Of a DNA stretch of 64,000 nucleotides, positions 12,201-23,059 are shown piece by piece. Position 1 is the stretch's first letter, and each line of letters begins with the position of its first letter. The notes beneath the pieces are model-generated. The model worked only from the letters and a program-made list of their open reading frames with translations. It had not been told where the DNA came from and did no database searches. A program made the position numbers and the translations under genes. The stretch comes from Nemopilema nomurai (lineage: Eukaryota > Cnidaria > Scyphozoa > Rhizostomeae > Rhizostomatidae). The stretch spans positions 3,438,376 to 3,502,375 of the forward strand of contig ML133422.1 of the NCBI GenBank assembly GCA_003864495.1, read 5' to 3'.

Positions 12201-14479
12201 GACAATTAACTGCAACATCAACACTATCCTGGCCAAAAAGGTTAACCCCATTTGCAGCTAAACGCTGCTTGAAATTCTTAGGTATATTCCTCCTACATTT
12301 GTGCACATCTTGCATGTGCCGATTCAAACCTTTTAAGCTGCAAAGTTCTTGCAGACAAAGGATACACTGATGCCTTTGCTTTTCAAATTGTTTTGAACTA
12401 TCAATGCCTTTAGGTTCCAGTGCAGTTGGCTTGCATCCAATTTTGTGAGACGCTCTTTTGTGTTTCCGAAGACTTGAATATGAGAAAAAGTTTGCCTTAC
12501 AAAAAGAGCAGGTGTAAAGTCTTCTTGGCATTTCCTTTCCTTGAGTTTTGTGCCTCTCTGTATCTACATAGCCACCTAATCCTTCTACTTGTGTTGCTAC
12601 ATCATTACGATTGTCAGCTTGGGTGCCCATGGACTTTGTTGTGGCTGCTGCTGATATGGTTAAACCATTTTTACAATTAGGAGAAGTTGGGGGTATTCTT
12701 TCCAGTTGAGAGGTTTTCAATACATTTTTATCATGAAGAGATGTATGGACTGCACTTTGCTCTTCGTTGTCACTAAACTGGCTACCTGAAGAGGTGACTT
12801 CAGAAACCTGCAAGGAGTACCCATTTGTAGCAACATCAGGTTCATCTGAGTCTAAATTGAGTTTTAGAATATCTTTAAGCTGCCTGATAAATTCAAAAGC
12901 AGGTGATGAACTGTTCTTCTTGCTCGTCTCCTTTTCCTCGTCCAGTTTATCACTCTTTGGTTTCAATAAAACTGCATCATTTTTGTCAACTTGTTCATTG
13001 ACATCCTCGTCCCCACCCTTCAATGCTCCATCATCAAAGCATTTAGAAGGAGTTGCATCCTTAAAGCTCTTTGACTTCTTTACTGTCTTGTATGTCTCCT
13101 TAAGCCTCTGCCTTCTCCATTTGTATCCTAGAACACAATTGTTCAGTGTTATTAAATACCTTTTACCTGGTTGATAAAGGAATGCCAAAAATAATAAGTG
13201 AATATGCATGGGCTACATTCTTGATAAGCCAGAAGTTACAAGGCTACATTTGCAAAGCATCAAAAGCATTTTCAAATGCCACTTTGCAAATCCCCTTAGA
13301 TTTGATGATCCATATTATTGTGAAGGAGGCTTGCTTGACAACTTGTCCACAAAGGTCCAGGGTCTTGGTAACTTGGCCAGAAGTTCTTGATAAGCCATGT
13401 TTCACAGGCCATGTGACCTGGACCCAAATACAAATCTCACTGTGTTTAACTTTTCATTAAAGTATTACAAAGTCATCCAGACACACACCAAGGAAATCCA
13501 AACTTCCCTAAGCAGAGAGACAGTTACATTGCATTTTAGCCAATAACAAGGAGCCAGACAAAGTAGGGCACTTCTTTCTAGTGAGGTATCAGAAGTGGCA
13601 AAGGAGAATTTGGTGGATTAGAACTTCCAAGCCAGATAACTGACAAACTGACATGATTACAACAAATCTACAACAGGATAATTTTTGGTTGGAATAGGAC
13701 TATCAGCCCATATCATTGGTCAACTAAAACTAGACCCAAAAGGGACATTTGAGAGGCTACTCAATTGTTGAATTTCTATCTAGGACAAGTTGTGTATGCT
13801 ACATTATGACAGTGCATTCTACAAAACTCTACAAGGAGAATGGAGTCCTGGCTTCTGTTTTAGGCTGGAACACTGTCTCAAAGAATACCTGAACATGGAC
13901 AGTTGTCCCAACTGGCTTTACATTTGGTCAAAAAACAAGCAGGGGAAAGTACCCATGGATATTCATCAACTGTTAAGAAAAGGAGCACACTAATTGGTAT
14001 GGGGTACCAATCAACAGATTTTCTCCCTGTATGGCTGAAATTCTGTTTTCAGGGGCGTTCGTGAAAATGAATTGTTGTGAGGCCCAACGCTGGAATCTCG
14101 ATGTAAAACCATCTTCAAAAATAGTGGAAACTGTCTAGATTGCAGTACTCCTCAACAGAGAAAGGTTGAAAAGAAAGGATTTAAAGCCGAAACGAGTTCG
14201 CGTTTAATTGCGAAATCGATAGCCGTTTCCAGCCACGCAAGAAGAGCATCGCTCGTGGTGATTGTAGGCCAACTTACTCGAAGGGTGCCTCTTTCGATGC
14301 TTGACAAACCGTGTCAGCATTTGAAAACGCTTCTTGCACGTCGCACAACCAAACCATCCTTGAGCCGTCCTTTGGTGAACCTTCAGGTGAAGGATCATGC
14401 AGAAGTGGGAACGGAATCTCAATTCACAATTGTCACATTTGCGACTCCGATTCGCGTGCCTAGGACGAGTTCGTCTCAT
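9284..14479 (-). CDS. Large C2H2 zinc-finger protein, 1217 aa, three exons
   Basis: Exons on the minus strand are 14479-14278, 13127-10077 and 9684-9284. Both introns are phase 1 with GT/AG borders, and the total is a whole number of codons. The ATG chosen at 14479 gives MRRTRPRH; upstream in-frame codons lack an ATG. Exon 1 carries two C2H2 fingers (CDNC...HLKVH and CATC...HRKRH). The central exon carries about eight spaced fingers, each near C-x2-C-x12-H-x3/4-H (for example YTCSFCKANF, LKCSLCDASF, YSCRICGLSY), separated by long Ser/Lys/Glu-rich linkers. The last exon has an atypical CTIPGC finger fused to a CKLC finger, then CDICGEEF. Widely spaced fingers suggest a nuclear DNA- or RNA-binding protein; target and named orthologue are unknown. 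Its first exon is paralogous to that of the divergent neighbour. Confidence 0.85.
13128..14277 (-). other. First intron of the minus-strand zinc-finger gene
   Basis: This 1150-base intron lies between a CGA|GTAAGT donor and a TTCTAG acceptor, phase 1. The open frame of the central exon runs a short way into it, but a start there would place coding sequence across the acceptor, so I treat it as non-coding. Nothing else is recognised. Confidence 0.7.
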
Positions 14480-15393
14480 CGCGTTAATCGGTCCCTTCAA
14501 GCCTTCTCAAGAGCTGGGATACAGTCCAAATCCTTGGTAAATCAATTCAGGCATCACCTCTCCTTCAAGCCGGCCATTTTCTTTTTAACGAGAGACAATT
14601 CCCGTCCGTTGACAGCTCGGCTAACTCTTTCCTCGTGAAGTCCTCGGTTGTTGTAGTGGGGCTGTCACTTCCTCTCAATCCTTGGACAGCGGTTCCCCTT
14701 GCCAGGGGGGCGGGCTGGCTGAATCAAGCAAAAGGGAAACGACTTCGTCTGGAAAAATTGTTTGTTGATGTATTCATTCTCACAGAATCACATGCTTTTG
14801 TTTAAAGCAACAGAGTACATCAATACATTTAAAGTTGTGAAACATTGTGCATAACATTGTGCCTTCGGCATTATTTCTCAGGAGGACGTGTGAAATGGAA
14901 TGATAATGATCTTCGCCATTTGGTGTATTTAAGGAAAAAGTTGTTCCATAGGAAAGCAACAAAATTAGTGTTCCAGTTACTTTTAGAAATGAAAACCCAA
15001 ACAAAAAGTGCCCGGTCCACTCCTACTTCACACAGCTGAACTGCAACAGTCCAATTACCTTTCAGCTTTAAAGAAGTTATCAAAATGGAGAAATAAACAG
15101 GCAACGTCTTCTTCTCCGCAACTATTAGTAAATGCATTTTGTGCTTTAATTCAGTAAAACTTTGTGATGATTGGGTGCCGTTGGAAAGAATTTCATATGG
15201 GGGGGGGGGGGTGGTGCCCTTTGTTTTTCTTCTTTTCAGTTCAGTTTGAGAACCATTAGCCAACTTGTCAGTGTGTACCCCCGTCGCGCCATTTTCCCGT
15301 GATGATTGCTCACTTGAAACTAACATCCTAGGAAGATGTTCGATTAGGTTTGGTTAGATTTTCAACCCTGAGCGGGTGGCTGTGGGAGCGGGA
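14480..15393. promoter_or_regulatory. Divergent promoter region shared by two zinc-finger genes
   Basis: The two zinc-finger start codons face away from each other across about 914 bases, so both 5' UTRs and promoters must fit here unless upstream exons exist. GCCATTTT motifs, the reverse of a YY1-like AAAATGGC core, occur near 14572 (gccggccattttc) and 15288 (cgcgccattttccc). A poly-G run lies near 15199-15211. No TATA box stands out. A bidirectional promoter is inferred from geometry. Confidence 0.55.
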
Positions 15394-18300
15394 ATGCGGA
15401 GAAAGATCAAAATACCAAAGACCAAACTGGAATGTGCCTTCTGTATTAAAAAATACCGATCAAATTTCGTCTATCGCCTCCACCTTCACACACACGAGAG
15501 CTCCAAGAACTCGTGGTTTCAATGCCAAACATGCAAAAGAAAGTTTTCAAAGATCGTTCGCTTGCTTAAACATCGTGTCATTCATCCACCTCCAAAACAG
15601 AAAGATGAGCGAAAATTGGCAATAAGCGACAAAAAGACCAATGGTATGTGGTTTATTTTATTTTGCCTTTTGCCATCAAACCCATTTCTAAATCTTTTAG
15701 GCCAGTTGATCATTTGTTTTCTTTCTGTTGTAATGGAATGCTGCTATAACACGTGACACGGGGCTATTAAACCATGGCTGTGCAGATTGGAGTTCGTTGG
15801 AGTAATATTGCACTGATGTTTTTTATAGACACTAGAGAGCAACTTGTTTACATCAATTTGAAATGTCGAAGCCATCATTGTTATGTCAAATGATTGCATC
15901 CAGATCGAAGCCTTGAAATCACGCGACATCTCATTGCCTAAGGAAGATGTTTATTCGGCTGTTCCGTGGTCTCTGATATCGTTTTTCGGCATTGACGTCA
16001 AACGTAAACACGTTTGAAATGATAGAGCTCTACTGTTCAATGTTCTAATTATGTGCATTAATATTGAATCTGGAACCACTGATACTGTCTGTTAACGTTT
16101 GTATAGCCAGACCCTTCCTATAGTTGCACCCCTTCTTGAAACCATGCCCATACTGGGGTCAATAAGCCTAGAAATGAAGATGTAGTTCTGGGAAACTGGA
16201 AACTATGCCATGCATGGACTGCATTGTTATATCTGGAGTGCCTGATAGTCCTAGACACATCCTGAGGGTATCTTAGAATCATTGAACTCATCAAGTCATT
16301 GTGACCTTGATTGGAAGCATTCTCTAAGCTTCCATAATATCTTGAGTAATGTCTACCTCACACTCTTACTGAGTGCTTTTTGTGAGTCTTTGTGAGTGAA
16401 ACCAGAAATTTGCTAGAGTTGCACCCATAACTACCAATGTTGAGCAGCTTTCACACAATCAGATTTTGTCAAATTTTGAAAAGTTTTTCTCCAGGTTTTT
16501 TTAAAAGAAAGCCCCTCTTACATCATCAGATTTTGTTGAATCATGATAAGGCTTTGTGGAATATAGAACAACCAAAATCTAAAAAAATCTTGATACTACT
16601 TCAGGTGCTACTTCAGCTATTGCTGGACCATCATTATTGAAAGAACCAAGAAATAGGGGAAGAAAATGTCCCAACCTAGCTTGCTTCTTATTTTGGTTTT
16701 TTGTAGGTAAACTGAAGAATATTTCACAAGTTCGCTCCTCTCCCATGTTCTGTAATTAACAATTGTGTTTCTTCATTTATACTGAATTTAGGCCCTGCTG
16801 ATTCCATATTTCCTTTAAAATGACTGTAAACAGACTGAAACAATGTACAACATGGCAATTTAGGTGACATAGTGGCCAATTAAAATTTCATTAATTCACC
16901 CTTCAGTTTTGTCTAATTTTGATGTAAATATATAGTATTGATCTCGTTGCTGCAGATGGAAGTAAATGATTCTTTGTATGAAAATATGAAACTGTTTGAA
17001 GCAATAAGTCCATTTGTATCATGAGAAATCTGTGAAGCAACATTTTTCTCATGTATTTAGAGCTGCTAATGAAATTTAAGCATATGAAACAACTTCAATT
17101 TGAGGTGAAACATCTTTTAAAAACAAACAGTATAACCAGCATGAAGGCATACCTATACTTTATGTGTGTTTTTTGGAAGCTGTTCATATATTGGGTCCTA
17201 TGGCTCAGTGGAATGAGCATTGGTTTTTGAGGCAGCAAGCTGGAGTTCGACTCCAACCAAGAGTGGTTAAATACAATTGGGTAGCACCCTTGTGGAAAGA
17301 GTTTTTCTCTTTTCAGCATTCGCCTTATAATTATATATATAATCTTTTAGCAAGTACAAAAACTGCCTATTCATAAACATGCCTCTATTTGATGGTATAC
17401 TCAAATCTTTGATTTATATTCAATGCTGAAAGGTCTCAAAACGCTTTTCAAAGAACCTTTCAATAAAATGCCTCACTTAATTTCCACTGTCTTAGCCAAT
17501 GGTGTTCTTACAATTCCAGCCAAGCTTTTTTCTTTCATCTGGCAAAGCTATTTTTGAGTAAATTATTTTACCTGAACATCAGATAGCAACCTCCAACAAC
17601 CATTTTGAATCACTGCTAATTTGTTTCTAGTTAATGCAATACACAAGCAAGGTGAAGTGGCCATTGGAGATGTGAGAGCTCTTTCTAGTTTTTCCAACCA
17701 AAGTCCAAAAGTCCAGTTAGCATCAGTCGCAGAAGTACCACACATTGCTGCGCTTCCACCAGTACATCATGGAGGACACACCTTAAAGAAACATTACCCT
17801 TGTCCCCAGCAAAGAGGTGAAGATCATGTGTTTTCAAGGTTGGGATTGGGAAATGCATCCACAGAAAGTTGTAATGGCTCCCAAGAATCTTTGGATGAGT
17901 TGAGTTACAAAAATGAGCCTCAAAGGAGCAGGCTCTTTTATGAGAAGGATAGAACCTGGCAAAAACCTGCAGAAGGTTCTTCTAAACATGATGCCACTGA
18001 CCTTCAGGTTTCTGTTGTCTCTTCCAGTAGCCTGTCATTAGAAACACTTCCCTCTACTCTGTACAATGAAGAATCCAGTTTGCCATTGTTGGGAAGCAGA
18101 GAAGAGCAAGAAGTCCATGGTAAAACGACAGATGCGATTGCTGAAAATCAATTGCAGTGTTCCATATGTTCAAAGGTGCTTGCCAGTGCTCACAGCTTAA
18201 CTGGGCACATGAGTTCTCACAATGATGGTGTCCGGTATTCATGTCCCACATGTGACAAAAGTTATGCGTGGAAGTATTCTCTGACTCTGCATATGCGCAG

Positions 18301-21300
18301 TAGCCACTGTTCAACTTCAAGTGCTGAAGGAGAGAAGGTTCAAGGAGGCAATGAGGCAATGGAAATGCTTTTAAACACTGATGCTAAAAACTATGAAAAT
18401 GCTAACGAGTGCCATACAGATAGGATGGTAGATTCTTTGGAAGGGGAATCGAGTGAGAGTAGAATCTCAAGATCAAAAAATGAAGCAAAAGCGAGCTGTT
18501 TGTTGGCGGATGAAAGATCAGGTGGCTTCATGTACCCATGTGTAGATTGCAGCCGTCCCTTCAGGACAGAAGACCAGATGTGGAGTCACTTTGAAACAAC
18601 CCACTGTACGATGGGGAAGGCCCCGGTAACATCACCTTCCGCAAATGGGGTTGCTGATCGCAGCTTCTCAAATGCGACATTGGCTAAAGATCATCAGGCC
18701 ACTGACACTGGAAAGAAGAATTTCTCGTGTAGCTTTTGTCGACGGCAGTTTGTATGGAGATGTTCGCTGTATAGGCACTTCCGACGCACAGCCTGTGGAA
18801 GTAAAAGAAAGGCAAGTAAGGCCAAGGAATGTGCAAAGAATGTGAAGAAATCTCTCAGTCCTTCAGATAAGGAGGGCGGGCGGAAGAGCATCGTTGATCT
18901 CACGAGTCAGCCTCGTTTGGAAAACAGTGATTCTCAATCTATGAAACGGAGTAAGGCGGGAAAAGGACAAAGAGTAGTGGAAGCCAACAAACACGCTGTC
19001 CTAGCAGAAAATTTTATCCGGACCACGATTCTGTTTCATGAGGGATATGGCGTCAAAGAGGGGATGGAGGAATTTTTGGACATTGGTGATGCACCCGAAA
19101 TTGGCAAGCACTCGTGTAAGGTGTGTGACAAAGCGTACAAGTACAAGTCGTCTCTAAAAATTCATTTGAGAAGTCACACTGGAGAAATTCCATACCAATG
19201 TAGCATTTGTAAGGAAAGATTTGCTGCTCATAGGTATTGTAGGAAGCATGTCATAAAACACGGAACGGAATCAACAGACAGGGAGTTGAGGGAAGCCTTT
19301 CAGAAGCTAGTTGGTACTGAAAAAGAATGTCCCATAAAAGAAAACACAAAACAGCATGGACACGAGAGTGACAATGGGGAGAGGTCAGCTTCACAAATGA
19401 AATGCAGTGAGGAACTGGTCGTTTTCAATTCACATGCGGATGAAGAGGGTCATAGCAGCCCAGCACCGGAACGGGGCCTGCCGAAGCGAGAAGCGAAAAG
19501 CAAGGCCTTGGCTTATGTTGCCATGATGGAAATGTCAGACGATGAACTTTCAGTAAGCAGAAAGCAGAGGACAAGGAAAAAGATTGTCAAAGACAGTTTG
19601 CAGTTGAGGAAAGTTGGCGACTCTGACGTCAGCTCAGAGGAAGAGAAGCAGCTCGCTAAACGGAGACGAATGGATGGGCGAGCCTCAAGTAGCCGCTCAA
19701 GTCTGTTGCCAGAAAAAGTAGATAGCGATGAAGAATGGACAGTTAGCAGTTTGATGGATCAAGAAGAAGACCAAAGCCTTTTGGATGACGAATCCGATGA
19801 ATCATTTACTGGGTCAAGGCAAGCAGGCCAATCGACCAAAGTAAAGGCAGAGAAAGGATTGGCTAAAGAGAAACCTCAAAAAGCTGATGCGAAGAACTCA
19901 AGGCTGCTTTTTCAGTGCAAAGTATGCGATACAAAGTTTGCTTCAAGGTTTGTTTTGCGACGACACGAGGTGATAACAGGCCACGCAAAGGCATCCTACG
20001 AGTGCCCATATTGCAAGCGAATCTATTCGGAAGGAGGCGCCTACAGTAACCACATGTATGTCCACCAGCGGGAGAACGGCATGAAGTGCGACATCTGTGG
20101 CAAGGAACTCCAGAGCCGAACAACGTTCTTGAATCATAAGGAAATGCACAAGAAGAATCCATTCACTTGCAAACTCTGTTTTGAATGGTTTCCAAGTGAA
20201 AGGAAGCTTGAGGAGCATACAAACACATCCCATGATGCACAGAAGGAATTCAAATGCAAGTATTGTCACAAGACATTTGATTGGCAGTCGAATTATTCGC
20301 GCCACTTGAACAAGCACACAAACAAAAAGGAGTTTAAGTGCAAGATATGCCATTACAGCTTCAATATCATCTCAAATCTTAAAAGGCACATGGTTTCAGT
20401 GCACAAGGGCGAAACAGAGTTTGGCGCGAACACGTGGGAAGCCGTGAATCCAGTGCATGTGGATCACGTGCTTAACCGACAGCATCAGAGGAGAGACCTT
20501 TGGAAGGTGGAAGAAGACGATGAAGACGAGGACCTGGGAAACAAGCGTCGTGGCAGGCTGAAGGCCCTGAAAGCTGTCAACAGAAAGAAGTATCCGTGTG
20601 AGGCTTGCAAGTTCGTCTGCTCATCGAGAATGGAGTTAACGAACCACCAGAGGTATGGGCACAAGCAGGAAAACAAACCCGAATCAGCGTTAATTCATTT
20701 CATAATTGAAGACGAGAACTTTGTGTGCCAGCTTTGTGGCTCAGTTATTTATATAAGGCACAGTCTGAAAAACCACATGCTGAGGGTCCATCAACTGGAC
20801 GTAACCGAAGATGACATTGCCGGGGTCAGCAAGTTTGGCGCTGATGTGAAAGTAGAAGGGCGGACCAAAGCAAAGGGACATGGAAAGTCGAAACCTTCGA
20901 AGGCAAGGGCTGACGCCAGTAATACGAGTGCAGCTGACCAATCACCAATTGGAAGCGAGGTCTCGTCTTCAAGTGGAGGCAAGCGAAAGAGTGACGTAAA
21001 CACAAGGAAAAAAGCTGGACCGCCAGTTGAAGCGAAGTCATTGAAGGACAAGTGCAGTTTATGTACGGCGGCATTTGCGTGTAAGGAGCTGCTGGTGGAG
21101 CACTTGCGAGATTTCCACAAGATCCCAGCGGGCTTTGAGGAGGCCCTGATCGAGATTACCAAGGATGTAAACAAAGTGGCGCCCAAGGTCAACCAGGGCT
21201 CCACCAAGAGTGTGGATTTGGATAAGGGGGGCAAGGAAAAGAACGATTGCCCAACACTTGCAAGGCAAAATAAGGAAAGCAACACCCGAGCATGCCCCAT

Positions 21301-21373
21301 CTGCAACCAAGAATTTCAGAGCATGGCACTTCTTGAAAGACATGCTTCAGTGTGCAATCATTTTTCAGTGTAG
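15394..21373 (+). CDS. Large C2H2 zinc-finger protein, 1330 aa, two exons
   Basis: Exon 1 is 15394-15643 and exon 2 is 17631-21373, joined by a phase-1 intron (AATG|GTATGT to TTTCTAG). The ATG at 15394 gives MRRKIKIPKTK, mirroring the MRR start of the divergent neighbour. Exon 1 has two fingers (CAFC...HLHTH and CQTC...HRVIH). Exon 2 has about sixteen more: two at 18154-18310, single fingers near 18540 and 18730, two at 19114-19265, a block of six at 19915-20405, then singles near 20600, 20730, 21055 and 21295. The fingers near 18730 and 21295 end in Cys rather than His (C2HC). Linkers are Ser/Glu/Lys-rich with basic patches such as KRRRMDGR, compatible with nuclear import. A chromatin- or DNA-binding regulator is inferred; the target is unknown. 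Confidence 0.87.
15644..17630 (+). other. Intron of the plus-strand zinc-finger gene
   Basis: This 1987-base phase-1 intron is AT-rich and has no supported exon. Its only recognisable content is a tRNA-like element at 17193-17265. Confidence 0.7.
17193..17265 (+). repeat. tRNA-derived SINE head or tRNA pseudogene
   Basis: An A box TGGCTCAGTGG (17201-17211) and a B box GAGTTCGACTCC (17243-17254) are spaced as in a tRNA of about 72 bases. The acceptor-stem halves do not pair, so a functional tRNA is unlikely and a tRNA-derived SINE is the best reading. It is intronic, on the same strand as the gene. Confidence 0.55.
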
Positions 21374-23059
21374 TAGATTTTGATATCAAGTACTATTTTA
21401 CATTGTAGTTGGTTTTAATATGTAACTTTGCCAAACTTGAATGGTTTTTTAATGCCTGCTTTCGAAGGACTTTTTATATTTTTTAATGTTAATTCTTGTA
21501 AACTAATTTTTAGCCACTGAAAATTTAAGAGATTTAGTTTTTAACTCTTAAATTAAAGTCTTCGGGAGATACGCATATCCATTAGATACTTTGACCACCT
21601 AAGACCACCCATCGGCCCCATCAACCCCCTCCCTCTGTCCATAATCCCCTCCCTCTGCCCTCTTGGCAACCCACAAAGATGAGTCCATTGTTCCCATAGC
21701 AGGCCCGCCAGCCATGTTTGTTAATAGCATAGTAATATTTGTCTTATAACGATATTTTTGTCGCAAACCTTTTCAATCATTTTTATATTTGCATTGTGTT
21801 TTACAACTACCAATTGCGCATTCATGCTGTTCATTGCCTTGATTCGTAATATCTTAAATTTTGTAAAATCGCATCACGATTCATGTTGAAAAGCTTTTTG
21901 TATTATCTTTCGTATTATGTTAATAAGAAACTGCTTTTGTTGAAATGAAATTCCACATGCTTTTATAATTGGTTTGCACTTTCTTTCCAGCAGTCGTTCC
22001 AGAGTATAGTCGTCCAATCCCGTATATCTATTACTTGTGTTCAAAAACGCAAACAAAAGAAAGAGTATCATCCAATGGGATTTCCCTTTTAGGGGTTAAA
22101 TTTTCAACGTGCAAGGCGATTTGAACTGATGTAAATGTTTCGGAATCATGTCTCAGAATGAAAGGAAGTCGGAAGGGTATTTGATGACAACCGCAGTTAT
22201 AGCCAACCTCATAATCCCTTCATCTGACCCACGCCCATGCCCGGTTAGTCCGGACCCAAGATGGCCCGGACCCAAGTTAGCAGACGCTTGACAGTTCGGA
22301 ACCTTGGTAAGGAGCAAGGGTAAAGGGAACCGTCTCAGTTCTTGCGCCACGGCAATGTCAAACTTGTACCGAATGGACCTTCTTTCAGCTTCGCATATTT
22401 CTCCACTACTCAACCCACCCTCAAGATGTGTCCCAGCAACCCCATTTTTCGACACTGATTTGCGTATCTCACCTTCGTTCTTACTGGAAAGGGGGTCAAA
22501 CAAGGGCCAAATGGCCTTAGATAAAAGGACGAGCCAGCCATAAACCTTGCACGGGATATGAGTAAATTCGTATCCACTTGCGCTAATAGATCCCTCCTTT
22601 CAGAGGACGCTGTATGCCGAAGAGCCTGAGACAAAGCGATTTGAAAACAAAGTCCCAGCTTATTGAACTGAAGACTCACCGAGCTGTGGGATGCTGTGAA
22701 TGCGGGGCCGGCCTGTTTTATCGTGCGTCACAATACGTGAACTGTTGGCTTTGTTTAAGCCTTGGCAGTGAATTGGATTGAGCCGGGCTACGTAACTGTG
22801 TTTGCAATTGAATGATTGTAAAGGCCGGTCAACCGCTATGTCATTTCAGAACGACCTTGGTTTCGGTGCAGCAAATACAGGACTGCTTGGTTGAATGTTC
22901 GCATCGCGTATAGTCGCATTGAGACCACAACAGCCGCTGAGTATCCTGAAGAATGCGCTGAAGGAGAGGCCGAGCGACGCCGTTTCCTGATCTGACCAGC
23001 AGTGACTCTCGTTCGATTCGCTTTTGTGACATGCAGTCTGAATGTTGTCACCAAACAAT
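21374..23059. other. 3' UTR of zinc-finger gene and upstream region of ADAMTS
   Basis: The first few hundred bases after the stop at 21373 are AT-rich and carry an ATTAAA-type signal near 21552, consistent with a 3' UTR. The last part must contain the ADAMTS promoter and 5' UTR. No coding exon, RNA gene or clear repeat was recognised. Confidence 0.5.

Noticed and set aside
13128..13209. N-terminal extension of the central zinc-finger exon
   Set aside because: It reads through a good TTCTAG acceptor. Splicing to the two-finger exon at 14479-14278 keeps phase and gives a sensible protein start.
17193..17265. Functional tRNA gene
   Set aside because: The A and B boxes are present but the acceptor-stem halves do not pair.
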